From positions 242,751,143 through 242,815,142 of the forward strand of contig OX465281.1 of NCBI GenBank assembly GCA_949987705.1: a stretch of DNA of 64,000 nt, read 5' to 3'. This DNA is from Thereva unica. Taxonomy: Eukaryota > Arthropoda > Insecta > Diptera > Therevidae. The notes under the pieces are model-generated. The model worked only from the letters and a program-made list of their open reading frames with translations. It made no database searches and had not been told where the DNA came from. The translations under genes were made by a program, and so were the position numbers. Every line of letters starts with the position of its first letter. Positions within the stretch are counted from its first letter, which is position 1. Of this stretch, positions 21,890-32,084 are shown in pieces.

Positions 21890-22812
21890 GAAAGTCTAGC
21901 CTGGGGATTTCGGAAGAAGTCAGACGGGTTGGAAGAGGCACACCACAAGGTGGGGTCTTATCGCCGCTTCTTTGGAATATAACAGACAGCGAAGTGCTCA
22001 TAACTATAGGGCGGCGGTGGCACGGTGGCCTGGAAAGGGTTCAAAGAACAGCTGAGCTGTGTATCAGTGGTGCAATGAGAAGCAGCCTAACAGCTGCGCT
22101 GGATGTCTTATTGCATCTTACTCCTTTGGTCATACACGCCGAGCAATTGGCGGCCGTCTCTTGGATGGACTCCATATTCATATGGTCACTCCTCCATTCT
22201 TAGGAGGTTCACCGTCGCTGCGGACATCCTAGACTATACTACACCTACGTGAACTTTGGAGAAAGGTAATACCATCATTCCGACCAGAGATGACTTGACA
22301 GATGGTCTTATCCCAACTGGGTCATTATGTATCTACACCGAAGGCTCAAAAATTGGGAACAGCGTGGGCTCGGACATTTTCTCCGAGGCATTGAATATCG
22401 ACACCTCTCTTCATCTACCAGACCGCTACAGCGTCTTCCAAGCGGAAGTCACTGCGATCTGGGAGGCTCTCGAATGGCTGAAGAATATATGTAATCTATC
22501 AGATAGCCAAGCGGCCCTCAAGGCTCTTAATTCTGTCGTCACAACATCCACGACTCTTCTGAACTGCCGCAGGTCTCGGTGTGATACTGCTACCACTCAG
22601 TTTGATATAACACTGTGTTGGGTTCCTGGACACAGTGGGATTAGGGGAAACTGTAGGGCAGATGAGCTTGCTAGGCAGGGAACTGAAGTAAAGGACAAAA
22701 TGGCTTGAAATCGCTTGAACTTTGTCTCAACACTAGAAAGGCATCACAATGGGCCCAATGGCATGCCTAAGTAGGCTCCCTATTGGGGGCAGCCTTTTCA
22801 ACCTAACCTAAC
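21890..22812 (+). pseudogene. LOA/R1-like retrotransposon, internally deleted copy
   Basis: Same family as 12319-15651. Segments in order: RT around GTPQGGVLSPLL (21930), a jump to the ERVQRTAELCISGAM segment (22033), a further deletion, the RNase H segment (22256-22690, with LSDSQAALKAL and WVPGHSGIRGN), then a jump over the Cys/His motif to the 3' end, finishing AACCTAACCTAACAC. At least three internal deletions compared with the longer copy. The first RNase H Asp segment reads YTEGSK instead of FTDGSK, so that catalytic residue is lost. Confidence 0.85.
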
Positions 22813-23357
22813 ACAACATAACTACTTGCCACTTCGCGCTACACACCCACAACCCCCTCTCAGCACAACTCCTTCGTGTTAAAAGCCGTTACCCATCAAG
22901 AACTCTGCCAAAACCTTATATATTTATTTTTCATTGTATAATGTACAAAAGCAAACTTTATTGGTTATGAATGGAGTCTCTGTTTACTTTTCGATGTAGA
23001 CAGTCAGAAAATATTCATTAAATAACAGACCCAAAAAAAAATATTTTTTTTGTTGACTTGACTTATGTATCTCTTCATCTATTTCATCAAAAAACCAAAA
23101 AAAAAATCATTACACAATTTTCGTTTTAAAGATCCTCTCCACTAGCCTCAAATTTTATAAGTGTTCACTCACAAACAAAAGTAAAAACTGAATTTTACTC
23201 ACACCAAAATGAAGTGTTCGCTTTATATGGAGAAACGACAGAGTCAAGTACTTAATGAAACCTAACGAAGGAATTTTTCATCACGCCAAACTAAGTGTTC
23301 ACTCCAAAACATGTAGTGAACACTCACTCTCAATTTTTATTCACTCCACCCATTATA

Positions 23358-25262
23358 TAGTTTTTTTTTTATTACTTTAAAATAAATAAAATAAGATATT
23401 TGTGTACACTATTGTATAAATTTATGTATTTCATTTCTGTTCAAACTGGGATAACAACATACACGATCCTGCATGCCGGGTAACATGCTTCAAATCTTCA
23501 TTTATATTAAATATAGTTTTTTTAATATACATTTTTTTTTAAATATTCAGACCCTATTTATTTAAAAGTATTTTCAATATACTTTGTAAACTAAAAAAAC
23601 AAAACAAAATTATTTTAAAATTCATATTGTTACACAATTCATCAATGCAAAATGTGGGGTTTTGGGGGGGGGGGGGGATACTCAAAAAACTTTTAACACA
23701 GGATTCTCTAATTCAAAACTCCTAAATTTTTAATTATTCATTAAATTCATTTATGGAACATTAATTTATTATTTAAAAACAAAATATTCAAGGCAGAATC
23801 CATCATCATCATCACTCTCACTCGACACTAAATTTCTATTAAATTAATTTAACAAAGAAAATTTTAATTATTATAAAATATCCAATTTTTAACTTACAAA
23901 TTTTTTTTTTTCGTTTTGTTTTGTTTTTTGTTTGTTTTAGTTTTGATCCTGGCTTAGGAATTAATTGTATAAATTCACGTGACAAATACCACGTGTTTTA
24001 TACAAGAAATTCCCTTGAGTGTAAGCTTGACGGAGCAGAGAAATTTTTTGGCTTCCTTAATTTTTTAAGTGAATCTTCCTCGTCACTTAGTTCCACGGAT
24101 AGAATTGAGAAAAATAGCAACCTATAATTTACGGGACTGACGTTTATCTTTATTGTTTTTTGGTTTATTATCTTATTGTCAAAACTTAGTAATACTTTTT
24201 AAGATAAAATTAGTTAAATTTATTGGAACTTGTAATATGAAATGTCGGATTGGATTTTTTAATTTAATTAAATATTTTATTTATTAAAATTTTATTCATT
24301 CATCATTTTATACACTATCGTTTCAATACGGGCAAAAAATCTCTTTTTCAATAAAGTCGTCAGCACATAATGACCTTCACTCGTTCTAAGACTCAGGATT
24401 GTTGAAGTATTTTCTACCAGCTTCCAAGGCTTACAAGTTCTTTTCAGTTGTTTTCTTTATGCCAACACCTCCACCTCCAACCACCTACATATTTCTTCCT
24501 CGTCCTATAAATCTTTTTCTTGTAGGTTTACCAATTAAAATCCCGGCTAATTTTCTTTCCTCAGGTATAACGGCCCAAGCACTTTTAGGTATACGAGTGC
24601 AGGCGTCAACCTAGTCCAAAGAGCGAACACAGAGCCACAATTGGGTCTGAAAGGAACCATTACGTACCTAGGTACAAGGGAAATCGGTTTGGAGTGACCT
24701 AAGAGCCACCAGATAATCAGGTAACCGAACATGGCACCTACTTTAAGCTTCTACACCTATCCCTACCCCTCTAAAAGGAGGTTTCTAACTGCACCATTAC
24801 TCATCTTATCAGATCAAGAATTAGAGATTTGTAGAGTAAATGTTGAGCTACCTCTCTGGCTTGTTTCTTCCGAACAATGTTATATGCGGCTGATCGACAC
24901 GATCTAGAGATGTGCTTGCACACGATTATCAACAGCTCGTATTGGTTTAAACAGTACACGGTGATACTGTCTAATCCATATGACTTCTTGTTGCCATCGA
25001 TGTTAACCGGATGACCGGATACTCAATGTGTACAGTGATCCTGTTCCTCTTAGCTAACAGGATCTTTTTTGACGAGTTTCGTGGAGCTGGACTTAATATA
25101 GACAGTGCCTAGTTAATTGATGACCCCTTACTCATTCGATAACTGTTTTAACCTGGTTCCCAGTATTCAGTCAGATTCGTATAAGTATTTGGCTTTCGAT
25201 TCTGCTCATATTAGTGATCGATAATTTTGACCACGTAATTTTACCCATATCAAACCCTACTA
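23358..25262. other. no gene identified
   Basis: AT-rich to about 24300, with a run of G near 23663-23679. 24390-25260 is more balanced. A minus-strand stretch near 25000-24880 has words weakly like the start of a LINE reverse transcriptase (SYGLDSITVYCL) but I cannot support it. No other feature. Confidence 0.35.
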
Positions 25263-26419
25263 CAGGGTGCGCCAGAGAAACTTACTTATTGGAAAGGTCA
25301 ATAAAAACAAAAGTACTTCAGTTATTGTTTTAACTTTTTTTTTATTTGAGAATACAATATCCCAATTTTTTTTCATGCAGTCTTGAAAATGACATCGGAT
25401 AAATGGCGACCCCCATAGCGCATACACTGATGAAGTCGATTTTTGAAATTCGTATCCACTCTTTGCAGCATATCAATCGGTATGTTGGCAATGGCGTCGC
25501 GAATGTTGTTCTTGAGGTGTGCTGTGGTCCGTGGTCGATCGACATAAACCAGGGATTTCAAATAACCCCATAAAAAGAAATCGCATGGAGTCAAATCTGG
25601 AGAGCGTGCCGGCCATTGGAGATCGCCTCTGAGAGAGACGAGGCGGTCGGGGAAATGTTGTCGCAACAAATTCATTGAGTCTCGTGCTGTGTGTGCTGTG
25701 GCTCCATCTTGCTGAAACCACACGTTCCTAACGTTCATTTCTTCGAGTCTTGGAAGAAAAAATTCCTCGATCATGTTCCTGTAACGAGCTCCATTCACGG
25801 TAACTGAGCGTCCGTTTTCTTCAAAAAAATAAGGACCAATTATTCCCATTACCGACATCGCACACCAGATAGTAACTCGCTCACAATTAAGTGGCTTCTG
25901 GTGAAGCTCACGCGGATTTACACCACACCAATAACGCATGTTTTCCTTGTTGACGCAGCCGGAAATGTGGAAGTGAGCCTCGTCACTGAAAAAAACAACC
26001 GCGTCTTCAGGCAGATTGTCAATCAGCATTCCACATGCATTTTGACGGGCAGCAAAATCGCGTTCAGTTAATTCTTGCACAACAACCAATTTATAAGGAT
26101 GAAATTGAAGGTCTTCATGGAGAATTCGTCGGACAGTGGTGTCAGAAATTCCCAAAGCAGCTGCGTGTTTGCGAGCCGAACGCCGGGGAGAACGCACAAC
26201 TGACTGCCTCACTCTTTCGATATTTTCCGGATTTCTGATGGTCCGTTGAAGTCCATTTCTGGGTTTAGCGACACTTCCACACTCCCGAAATGAGTTAACC
26301 CACGACAGAATCGAATTACTACGGCCAGGAACGAGTCTGTGAGGAGGAATTTCAAAGCGAGCGCGGAAGGCACGTTGCGTAGCAACAACTGAGCGACCGT
26401 TAGAAAAGAATCTCTCGAT
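25263..26419 (-). mobile_element. mariner element (DD41D, rosa-like), one end only
   Basis: A TA dinucleotide followed by CAGGGTGCGCCAGAGAAACT marks one terminus at 25263-25265, next to the 3' end of the transposase frame. The opposite inverted terminus is not found beyond 26419, where the frame starts without ATG, so the transposase-5' end of the element is lost. Confidence 0.75.
25373..26419 (-). CDS. mariner-type transposase, DD41D, lacking start codon
   Basis: About 348 codons are open from a TAA at 26422-26420 to TGA at 25375-25373. Only the extreme N-terminus and start codon are missing. An N-terminal helix-turn-helix half (SNGRSVVATQRAFRARFEIP) and a second one (KHAAALGISDTTVRRILHED) precede the catalytic domain. 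Catalytic residues are in FFSDEAHF, WFQQDGATAHT and SPDLTPCDFFLWG. Exactly 41 residues separate the second and third Asp, the spacing of the DD41D (rosa/Visitor) group rather than DD34D mariners. The first ATG in frame is at 26212 and would remove the first DNA-binding part. Cut-and-paste transposition at TA is the family function; this copy is probably inactive. Confidence 0.85.
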   Translation of the reverse strand: MERFFSNGRSVVATQRAFRARFEIPPHRLVPGRSNSILSWVNSFRECGSVAKPRNGLQRTIRNPENIERVRQSVVRSPRRSARKHAAALGISDTTVRRILHEDLQFHPYKLVVVQELTERDFAARQNACGMLIDNLPEDAVVFFSDEAHFHISGCVNKENMRYWCGVNPRELHQKPLNCERVTIWCAMSVMGIIGPYFFEENGRSVTVNGARYRNMIEEFFLPRLEEMNVRNVWFQQDGATAHTARDSMNLLRQHFPDRLVSLRGDLQWPARSPDLTPCDFFLWGYLKSLVYVDRPRTTAHLKNNIRDAIANIPIDMLQRVDTNFKNRLHQCMRYGGRHLSDVIFKTA

Positions 26420-26820
26420 TTATTTAGGATACTCTATACCATTTATTTCAATTCAGTTTTTGAATATAATGTCGATTAAACAACCTTTCGTATGTTAGCT
26501 TCGAGTTTGTCACTGGTCTTCGGCTTGTTGGTATAAACTTTACTTTTGCAAGAACTTCTTCGCAGGGGCTGTGGTGTGGCAAGATGCGGGGTCTTATTGA
26601 AAAAAGATTCGCCATACCCTTTTCACGCGTTTTTGTACACATGAAGTGCACCAGCACCGTGCGTCGTCGAGGCATTCTCGAACTTTGAAGAAAAATGGTC
26701 CGATGATGGTTTTCGAGCACACTTCTCTGTCGACAGTTTTTTTTTGTTATGTAAAAGACTCTAGAGTCTCAGGAAAGGTCCTTTATATTGTTGACAATCT
26801 ATTTTCTTCGTATTATTCAT
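26420..26820. other. no gene identified
   Basis: A 90-codon minus-strand frame (26720-26448) has no recognisable motif. It lies where the lost mariner end would be. Nothing else is visible. Confidence 0.35.
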
Positions 26821-27200
26821 AATGTCGAACAGCAGCTCTAGTCGGTGAGGAAAGAACTGTCACAACCTACACTGGATATTTTTAGTCTACCTACTTCCAA
26901 CCATTACTATCGCGACTTTGACATCGGGGCATCGAGAAACAACTCGCTGGAGTGTTATGCCTCCTGAAACGAGTTGAGTCTCATCAACCAACCGATGACA
27001 TGCGCTTTGGTGGAGCGGGGAAGGGCTAAGGAAGGCTATGACACGAGGAATCAGGAATGTAAAGAGGGAAGAAGAAAGAAGGAAAGTTATGTAGGTGGGA
27101 AAGTGGAAAAGGCGAAGGACCGCGGGGCTGGCCGGGATTCGAACCCGGGACCTCTGGGATGGTAGCCAAGCGCTTTACTCCCTAGACTACCTAGACCGAG
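26821..27200 (-). mobile_element. tRNA-derived SINE, copy 3
   Basis: Minus-strand copy of the SINE at 715-1118. The head (27200-27121) has TAGTCTAGGGAGTAAAGCG and a perfect B box GGTTCGAATCC, and the body ends at CTGTTCGACATT (26821). Its pol III boxes are the best preserved of the three copies together with copy 1. Confidence 0.85.
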
Positions 27201-28224
27201 GTTGGTGGCGTAGGGAAAATAGTATGGTTTCACTTGTGCATTTAGATCACCTAAACTGACTCTTAAGGAGAAAAGGAAGCGACTTTAATTGTGTCTTTTA
27301 GAAGCAAACTCAGTAAAGCAAACATTTTCTTGATCTGGTTTGCCTTGTGAAATCTGGATTTAATTCTTAGAGCGACGATTTGATCACTCAAAGCCTATGA
27401 AGGTCCTTTTGATCCACCAGCCTTAACGAAAATTCATGTTCCATGAGTGTGCATACTACGATAATGTTATAATTCACGGATGATGGTGTCATGTTTAGAC
27501 CTGTTAATGTAAAGGCCATATGGGTTATTCATTTTCACGAAGCATTTATTGCTTCTTTATAGTCATCTCGTTTTTTGTTATTGTAGTACGATCTGTTCTG
27601 TACTATCTCAAATAAAGTTGGTGATCTTTCAATGCATATGGAGGCCAGGATCAGTTTTTTTTTTTAGATTTATATCAATCTATCACTATCAAATATTCGA
27701 CATTTCATATTACATGTTCCAATAATTTACTTGTCCTTTTGTTTTAAAATTAAAAATCAGTAACAAATTCAATACTAGATTGAAGAATGAAATACAGGGA
27801 ATGTGGACACAAATATTATTTTGAAAAGTTCACATGGAATAAGTGAAATTATAATAAAAGAGTATATATCATAAAGTGTTATGCTTGACAGCAAGTCTTA
27901 GACGAAAAATAGTAAAGAGGTATAAGAATATGAAATAGTCGTAGCATCTAGTCTTTCACATAAAAAATAAACTTACAAAAAAAAGACAAATCCCCATGCT
28001 GAGAGCAAATGGAAACTGTCAATCCGCAAAGCGATGGAATAAGTAATCTTCAACATTTACTTATGCCAGCAGAAACAAACAAAGACTACAAATAATTCCA
28101 ATCAACATAGACATAGATATGAACAAAGAATGGACCTGCAGAACATAAGGTTAAATCTAAGGACCTAGCAATTCACAGTAGGTGTTAGGATGATTGCGCC
28201 AAATTTAAACTTTACCTTGACCTA
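27201..28224. other. no feature seen
   Basis: Mostly AT-rich sequence without coding frames or shared repeats. Confidence 0.45.
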
Positions 28225-28405
28225 AGATCAAATCAATTAATTACAGGTCAAACCAATTATCGCCGTGGATCGGCCACCTGTCCCACACTTCACTGTCAAT
28301 CCAAATTCTGATGGCACGCGCACGCGCTCAGTAATTACCTCAATTAATTGGCCTGGCCCTGGGGCACATCAATTACCAAGATTAATTATATGGTAGAAAT
28401 AAAAC
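28225..28405. promoter_or_regulatory. candidate enhancer: cluster of TAATTA/AATTAATT sites
   Basis: In 180 bp I count several homeodomain-type cores: TCAATTAATTACAGG (28233), CAGTAATTACC (28328), CTCAATTAATTGG (28339), CAATTACC and GATTAATTA (28370-28390), plus an E-box CACCTG (28276). The segment is GC-richer than its surroundings and shares nothing with the transposons here, as expected for unique conserved sequence. Regulatory function and target gene are inference; the nearest recognised gene is the CNG channel. Confidence 0.35.
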
Positions 28406-30469
28406 CAAAAGAAAACATAAACTCTGCAAGAGTACTGCTCTAGAGAAACCCACGTTTCGACCAAACGTCGCTAAACCAGTCAAGGAAATCCGCAGCCATT
28501 CTAATGGTAAGTTCAACCTAATCTTCTGTTTTAATCAGACATTGCTCCTTATTGATTCATAACTTCACTGCAAGATGATTCTCTGTTATTTCATTCAGTT
28601 CTTCTGGAGATGTTAAAAATATGGTTCATTTCTATAGTTTCGAAAGACGAGTTGTTCTTCTGTCGAGAAATTCGCATTATAATACCAGAAACAAGTTGTT
28701 GCTAACGATGGGCAATACATTTAGTAAAATCTACATATGACTTTGCTTCGAAATAATCGTTCATTCTCACATAGTTGATTACGTTTCAATATGTTACAAT
28801 TATATATTCTTAGTTGAAAATCTTATACATCATCTATAGTTGCATAATTTAAATTAACTCCAAAGTATATTCAAAATTAATAATCAGATTGAACGAGATT
28901 TAGATATTGTATAACAATAATTGCAACATATGATTGTCTAAAAACGATACCTTGTCTTAGGAGCAGATGCACAAATTTCGCAAGGTAAGACAAGGTGCAT
29001 GATAGGAATCCATCCCACAGATCTTGGAATTTAGTTGTAATCCTTCAGTACACTACAATAACATTGGTATAATCAAGTTAATTCAGAATGTTCAAACCAC
29101 TGACTAACATCTTAATGCCTATCCTATTGTTTCCAGAAAATTGCGTTTCTTTTGCATTGGGTTCTACTCCACAAAACACAAATTGATATTTGTTTAAATA
29201 TTTCAATTTTCTAAAAGATTCTTTTTAAAATAAAAAAAAAAACAAATAATATAATTGAAATAGAAAAAAAATCAGAAAACAAATCAAAACATCCTTCAAG
29301 AGTCTTCTTAAAGTCGAGAGCAGAAATTGCGTCATTTGACAAGGTAAAAAAAGGCTCGGACGAGCGCAACAACGCAAATCCAATTTCCATAAAATCACAC
29401 CAAAACAAGGATCAAAGCGAATCGCATCCACTTGAGGACGCAAACCTGCATATGAAATTTCCATCTGTCAAACACCCCAAAACAAACATCCCCTATACTC
29501 CGAGTCTTGCTCGGTTGCTTTGAGGAATGCGAGCTCGCCAGATTGCTGGATCCTCCACTCTATTGTCACGCATGACATAAATCAAAATTAAAGGTAAATA
29601 CCTGGGTGCGCGCATACACATGTACAAATATTTGTTACAATTATCTTAACGAAGAGTTATCAAAACTCCTTTTCCCCAAACAATTTTTTGCCGGGTATGT
29701 CCATATCCCCAGGACGAGGCGCAATTACTGTTTTGTTGTTGGGTATCCTCCCAGAGGCCTGTGAGGGCGGAATACCGACAGTTATTTATGTCCGGCATTC
29801 GTCCTTGATTAAGTGCTTGACTGGCCAACTTCACCTGCTGGCGGCGACGATATTACCTGGAGCTTGGTGCGTTTGAGGATGCTTGTACTCTGGGGCATTG
29901 TGATTAGTACATTAACTTTGTGGCAATGGGAAGAGGAGTGAGAGTGTATGGCCAAATATCTTCACATGTCGTCCTTCGTTGTTTACAGAAATAAATTACG
30001 AAAAGGGTTCAGGCCTTGTAAGGATACTATTGGGGTAATTGGGTGGGCTTGTTTCGGGAGTAATTTAATTTTGTAAACAGTGAAAAATGTTTGTTATGAA
30101 TTGATGATTTCGTGTATTTTTGTTGTTGATGAGATTATTATGAAAGAATTGTTTTCGGAATGAAGTCGATTAATAACAATCCTGTGCTGATAGGATGGGC
30201 TCTAGCTTACAACATAATCTGTTCATTTAAGTTACTAGAAGCTCCGTAATCACCGCGTAGATTAAATCTCTCGAGTAGTTTTTGTTCGGGGAATACTGCG
30301 CTGCGTCCATTACATGACCTATTGTACTACAACTCCTTTTCCTCAAATTTGAGGGCCAAACTACTTGGACAGGATCATCAGTGTGCGTAAAGACTTTTCA
30401 CCTTGACCTGTTTGGTCCAGTAAAGTTGGATTGAACTACGAGATCTTACTTCACGCTAGGGCATAGCTA
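28406..30469. other. no gene identified
   Basis: 28.4-29.2 kb is AT-rich and featureless. 29.3-29.95 kb is balanced in composition and apparently unique; its open frames (e.g. 29688-29876) carry no motif. It could be non-coding conserved sequence. Confidence 0.35.
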
Positions 30470-30546
30470 TCGGTAATTAAAGAGCGTGGGTGTAATTACC
30501 GGTAATTAAGGGGGTTATTGAAGGGTGTAATTACCGTAAATTTAAA
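30470..30546. promoter_or_regulatory. cluster of (G)GTAATTA motifs
   Basis: Within 77 bp: CGGTAATTAAAG, GTGTAATTACCGGTAATTAA, GGTTATTGAAGGGTGTAATT, ACCGTAAATT. Five or six copies of a GTAATTA(CC) core stand in both orientations, with GGGTGTAATTACCG repeated. It may be a homotypic homeodomain binding cluster or a small degenerate tandem repeat. Function is inferred only from the motif. Confidence 0.35.
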
Positions 30547-30555
30547 CCCACTCAG

Positions 30556-30792
30556 CGTCTAGACATTCCTTGTGTTACACTTACATTGGCTCTTTCGCAA
30601 GCAGTATTTTCGAGGTCTACAGCATTCAAGAGTTAAAACGCAAGTTTCATTGCCACCTTCTCCCACACCCTTCCGATCGCGCATAACTCTTAACCCATTC
30701 CCTTCTCGTACTAAGCTTACTGCTAAACCCTGTACCATGACGAGATAGCGAACTCACTCCTAAGCTTAGCACTACCATATAAAAAAGATAAG
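30556..30792 (+). mobile_element. 5'-truncated copy of the CR1/Jockey-like LINE (3' tail)
   Basis: Matches the end of the element at 37141-40630: GCAAGCAGTATTTTCGAG and ATTCAAGAGTTAAAACGC correspond to the last ORF2 codons near 40400-40445. TACTAAGCTTACTGCTA and CTAAGCTTAGCACTACCATA match the 3' UTR, followed by a short A-run. Confidence 0.8.
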
Positions 30793-31289
30793 CGGGGCAG
30801 CCACCCTCTGTTTACTTGGCGAAGTCAGCTTCATATTGTGCTAGTTTTTGATGGGAACGGACGAAATAAAGCTGCATATTGATGGTTGCAGTTCTTTCAT
30901 TTTTCTCTCTACTGTGTGACTACAGCTTGAGGTTTTTTATTGCACACTAGACAGAACAGTTTACATTACGATGGGACTTATCTACGAGGTGTAGTCTTTT
31001 ATATAAAAACCCCAAAGAGGCATTTTGCCGCAGTGCGGCCCGCCCAACAAGAAACTGCTTGGAATTGACCAGGCTGGGTATATGCTTCCATAGTGGTTCC
31101 ATTTCCCTAATTACCAAGGTGGTAATTGCCCCAATAACGATATCCATCGTAATGGAAATAGTCTGTCTTTCCTGCAGACTGAAAATGAAACTCGCCCGTA
31201 GCTAGCATGCAGCAGGTACCCCCTAACCCGCACGAAGCCCCAGCTAGCACGCACGTTTAAAGTAAAAATACATTTTTACTCTTAAATAA
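30793..31289. other. no gene identified
   Basis: No convincing frame. The stretch from 31190 has loose CTAGCATGCA words that anticipate the 21-bp array to its right. Confidence 0.4.
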
Positions 31290-31376
31290 AACTTTCCCGC
31301 TCCTAGCATGCACGCTCCCGTCAAAAGCATGCACTCGCCCGCCACAGGCATGCACGCTCCCGCCACAAGCATGCAC
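31290..31376. repeat. 21-bp tandem array, GCATGCAC core
   Basis: GCATGCAC recurs exactly every 21 bp at 31306, 31327, 31348 and 31369, separated by CCCG(C/T)CA-type spacers such as CGCCCGCCACAG; a partial unit precedes. Read on the other strand, the unit (GTGCATGCCTGTGGCGG) resembles GCATGCCTGTAGCGG in the body of the 5S-related repeats (near 41368) and GTGCCTGTGGCAGG (near 31703). Confidence 0.8.
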
Positions 31377-31458
31377 TTTTTCTAAACTAAAGGGAGGAAA
31401 GGAAGCTTTGACACAATTGGGTAGGATGAAGAAAACGGGCAATCATCTTGGTGACCAT

Positions 31459-31529
31459 AAAGGACTGGTAGTATAAAGGGTTACTCCTAAGCTTGGTTTT
31501 TTCATAAAAAAAAAAAAAAAAAAAAAAAT
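31459..31529 (+). mobile_element. very short LINE 3' tail with poly(A)
   Basis: GGTAGTATAAAGGGTTACTC and CTAAGCTTGG match the extreme 3' UTR of the LINE at 40560-40610, followed by 24 A. It seems to interrupt the 5S-related repeat that continues at 31531: its upstream part (GAAAACGGGCAATCAT near 31433) is seen uninterrupted in the copy near 46390. Confidence 0.7.
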
Positions 31530-31530
31530 A

Positions 31531-31815
31531 GCATACTCAGTAGAACGGTTCTCGTTTGATTTTGTAGGTCAAGCAGCATTGGACTTGGGGACTGCTTAGC
31601 CGGGGGCTGCCTGGAAAAACAACACTCGCGTTTGGAATGGTCTATGCCCATGCGGATGCATTTATAAATGTACATGCCTGTAGCGGAAATTTTTAGATTT
31701 TCGTGCCTGTGGCAGGAACATGCATATTTTTGTGGCATGTCGATTTGTTCTATGCTTGCTAGCTACAGGCGCGGCGTGTTTGTAAGAAAATTAACCAACT
31801 AAATTATTTTTAGTC
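31531..31815 (+). mobile_element. 5S rRNA-derived SINE-like repeat, copy a
   Basis: The first 90 bases resemble 5S rRNA from about position 17: CGGTTCTCGTTTGAT, then GTCAAGCAGCATTGGACT (box A region) and ACTGCTTAGCCGGGGGCTGC (damaged box C). A body of about 190 bases follows, shared with copy b (TTAACCAACTAAATTATTT at the end; CCTGTAGCGGAA inside). Pol III transcription from an internal 5S-type promoter is inferred from the similarity. Confidence 0.7.
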
Positions 31816-32084
31816 GGCCACCGAGCGAGACCATTTTGTTTAACATACTATTTTCAAGTTGAAGATCTGATCGTAAAGAGATAAAGAGAGTGATTCGCGC
31901 ACAAGATAGGTTGACAACTGTCGCTGTTATTTTCATAGCTTTAGACATTATCGCTTAAAGACTTACTAACGTACCCCCAGTCTGGGATTGAATGCAATAT
32001 GATCGTCTCTTGGCACAAATAGGGTAAGGGGGCAAAATCAATACACCCAGCTCCTAATGACTGCCTGCATTTTCCCCATAAAGT
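31816..32084. other. no feature seen
   Basis: Unique-looking sequence, no frame or motif I can support. Confidence 0.4.

Larger units (their letters stand above)
21248..23357. mobile_element. TIR element with TGGGTGG-type ends, carrying LINE fragments
   Basis: The left end near 21248 (TTTGGGTGGTGTGAATAAAA) is inverted near 23357 (TTTTTATTCACTCCACCC). Just inside both ends GTGAATAAAAA and ACACTTA/GTGTTCACT words recur. The ends are imperfect and I could not define a target duplication, so the boundaries are approximate. The interior holds a reverse transcriptase scrap (21400-21492) and a deleted LOA/R1-like copy (21890-22812). Confidence 0.5.

Noticed and set aside
24880..25000. LINE reverse transcriptase start on the minus strand
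   Set aside because: Only one weak motif (SYGLDSITVYCL); no neighbouring RT motifs.
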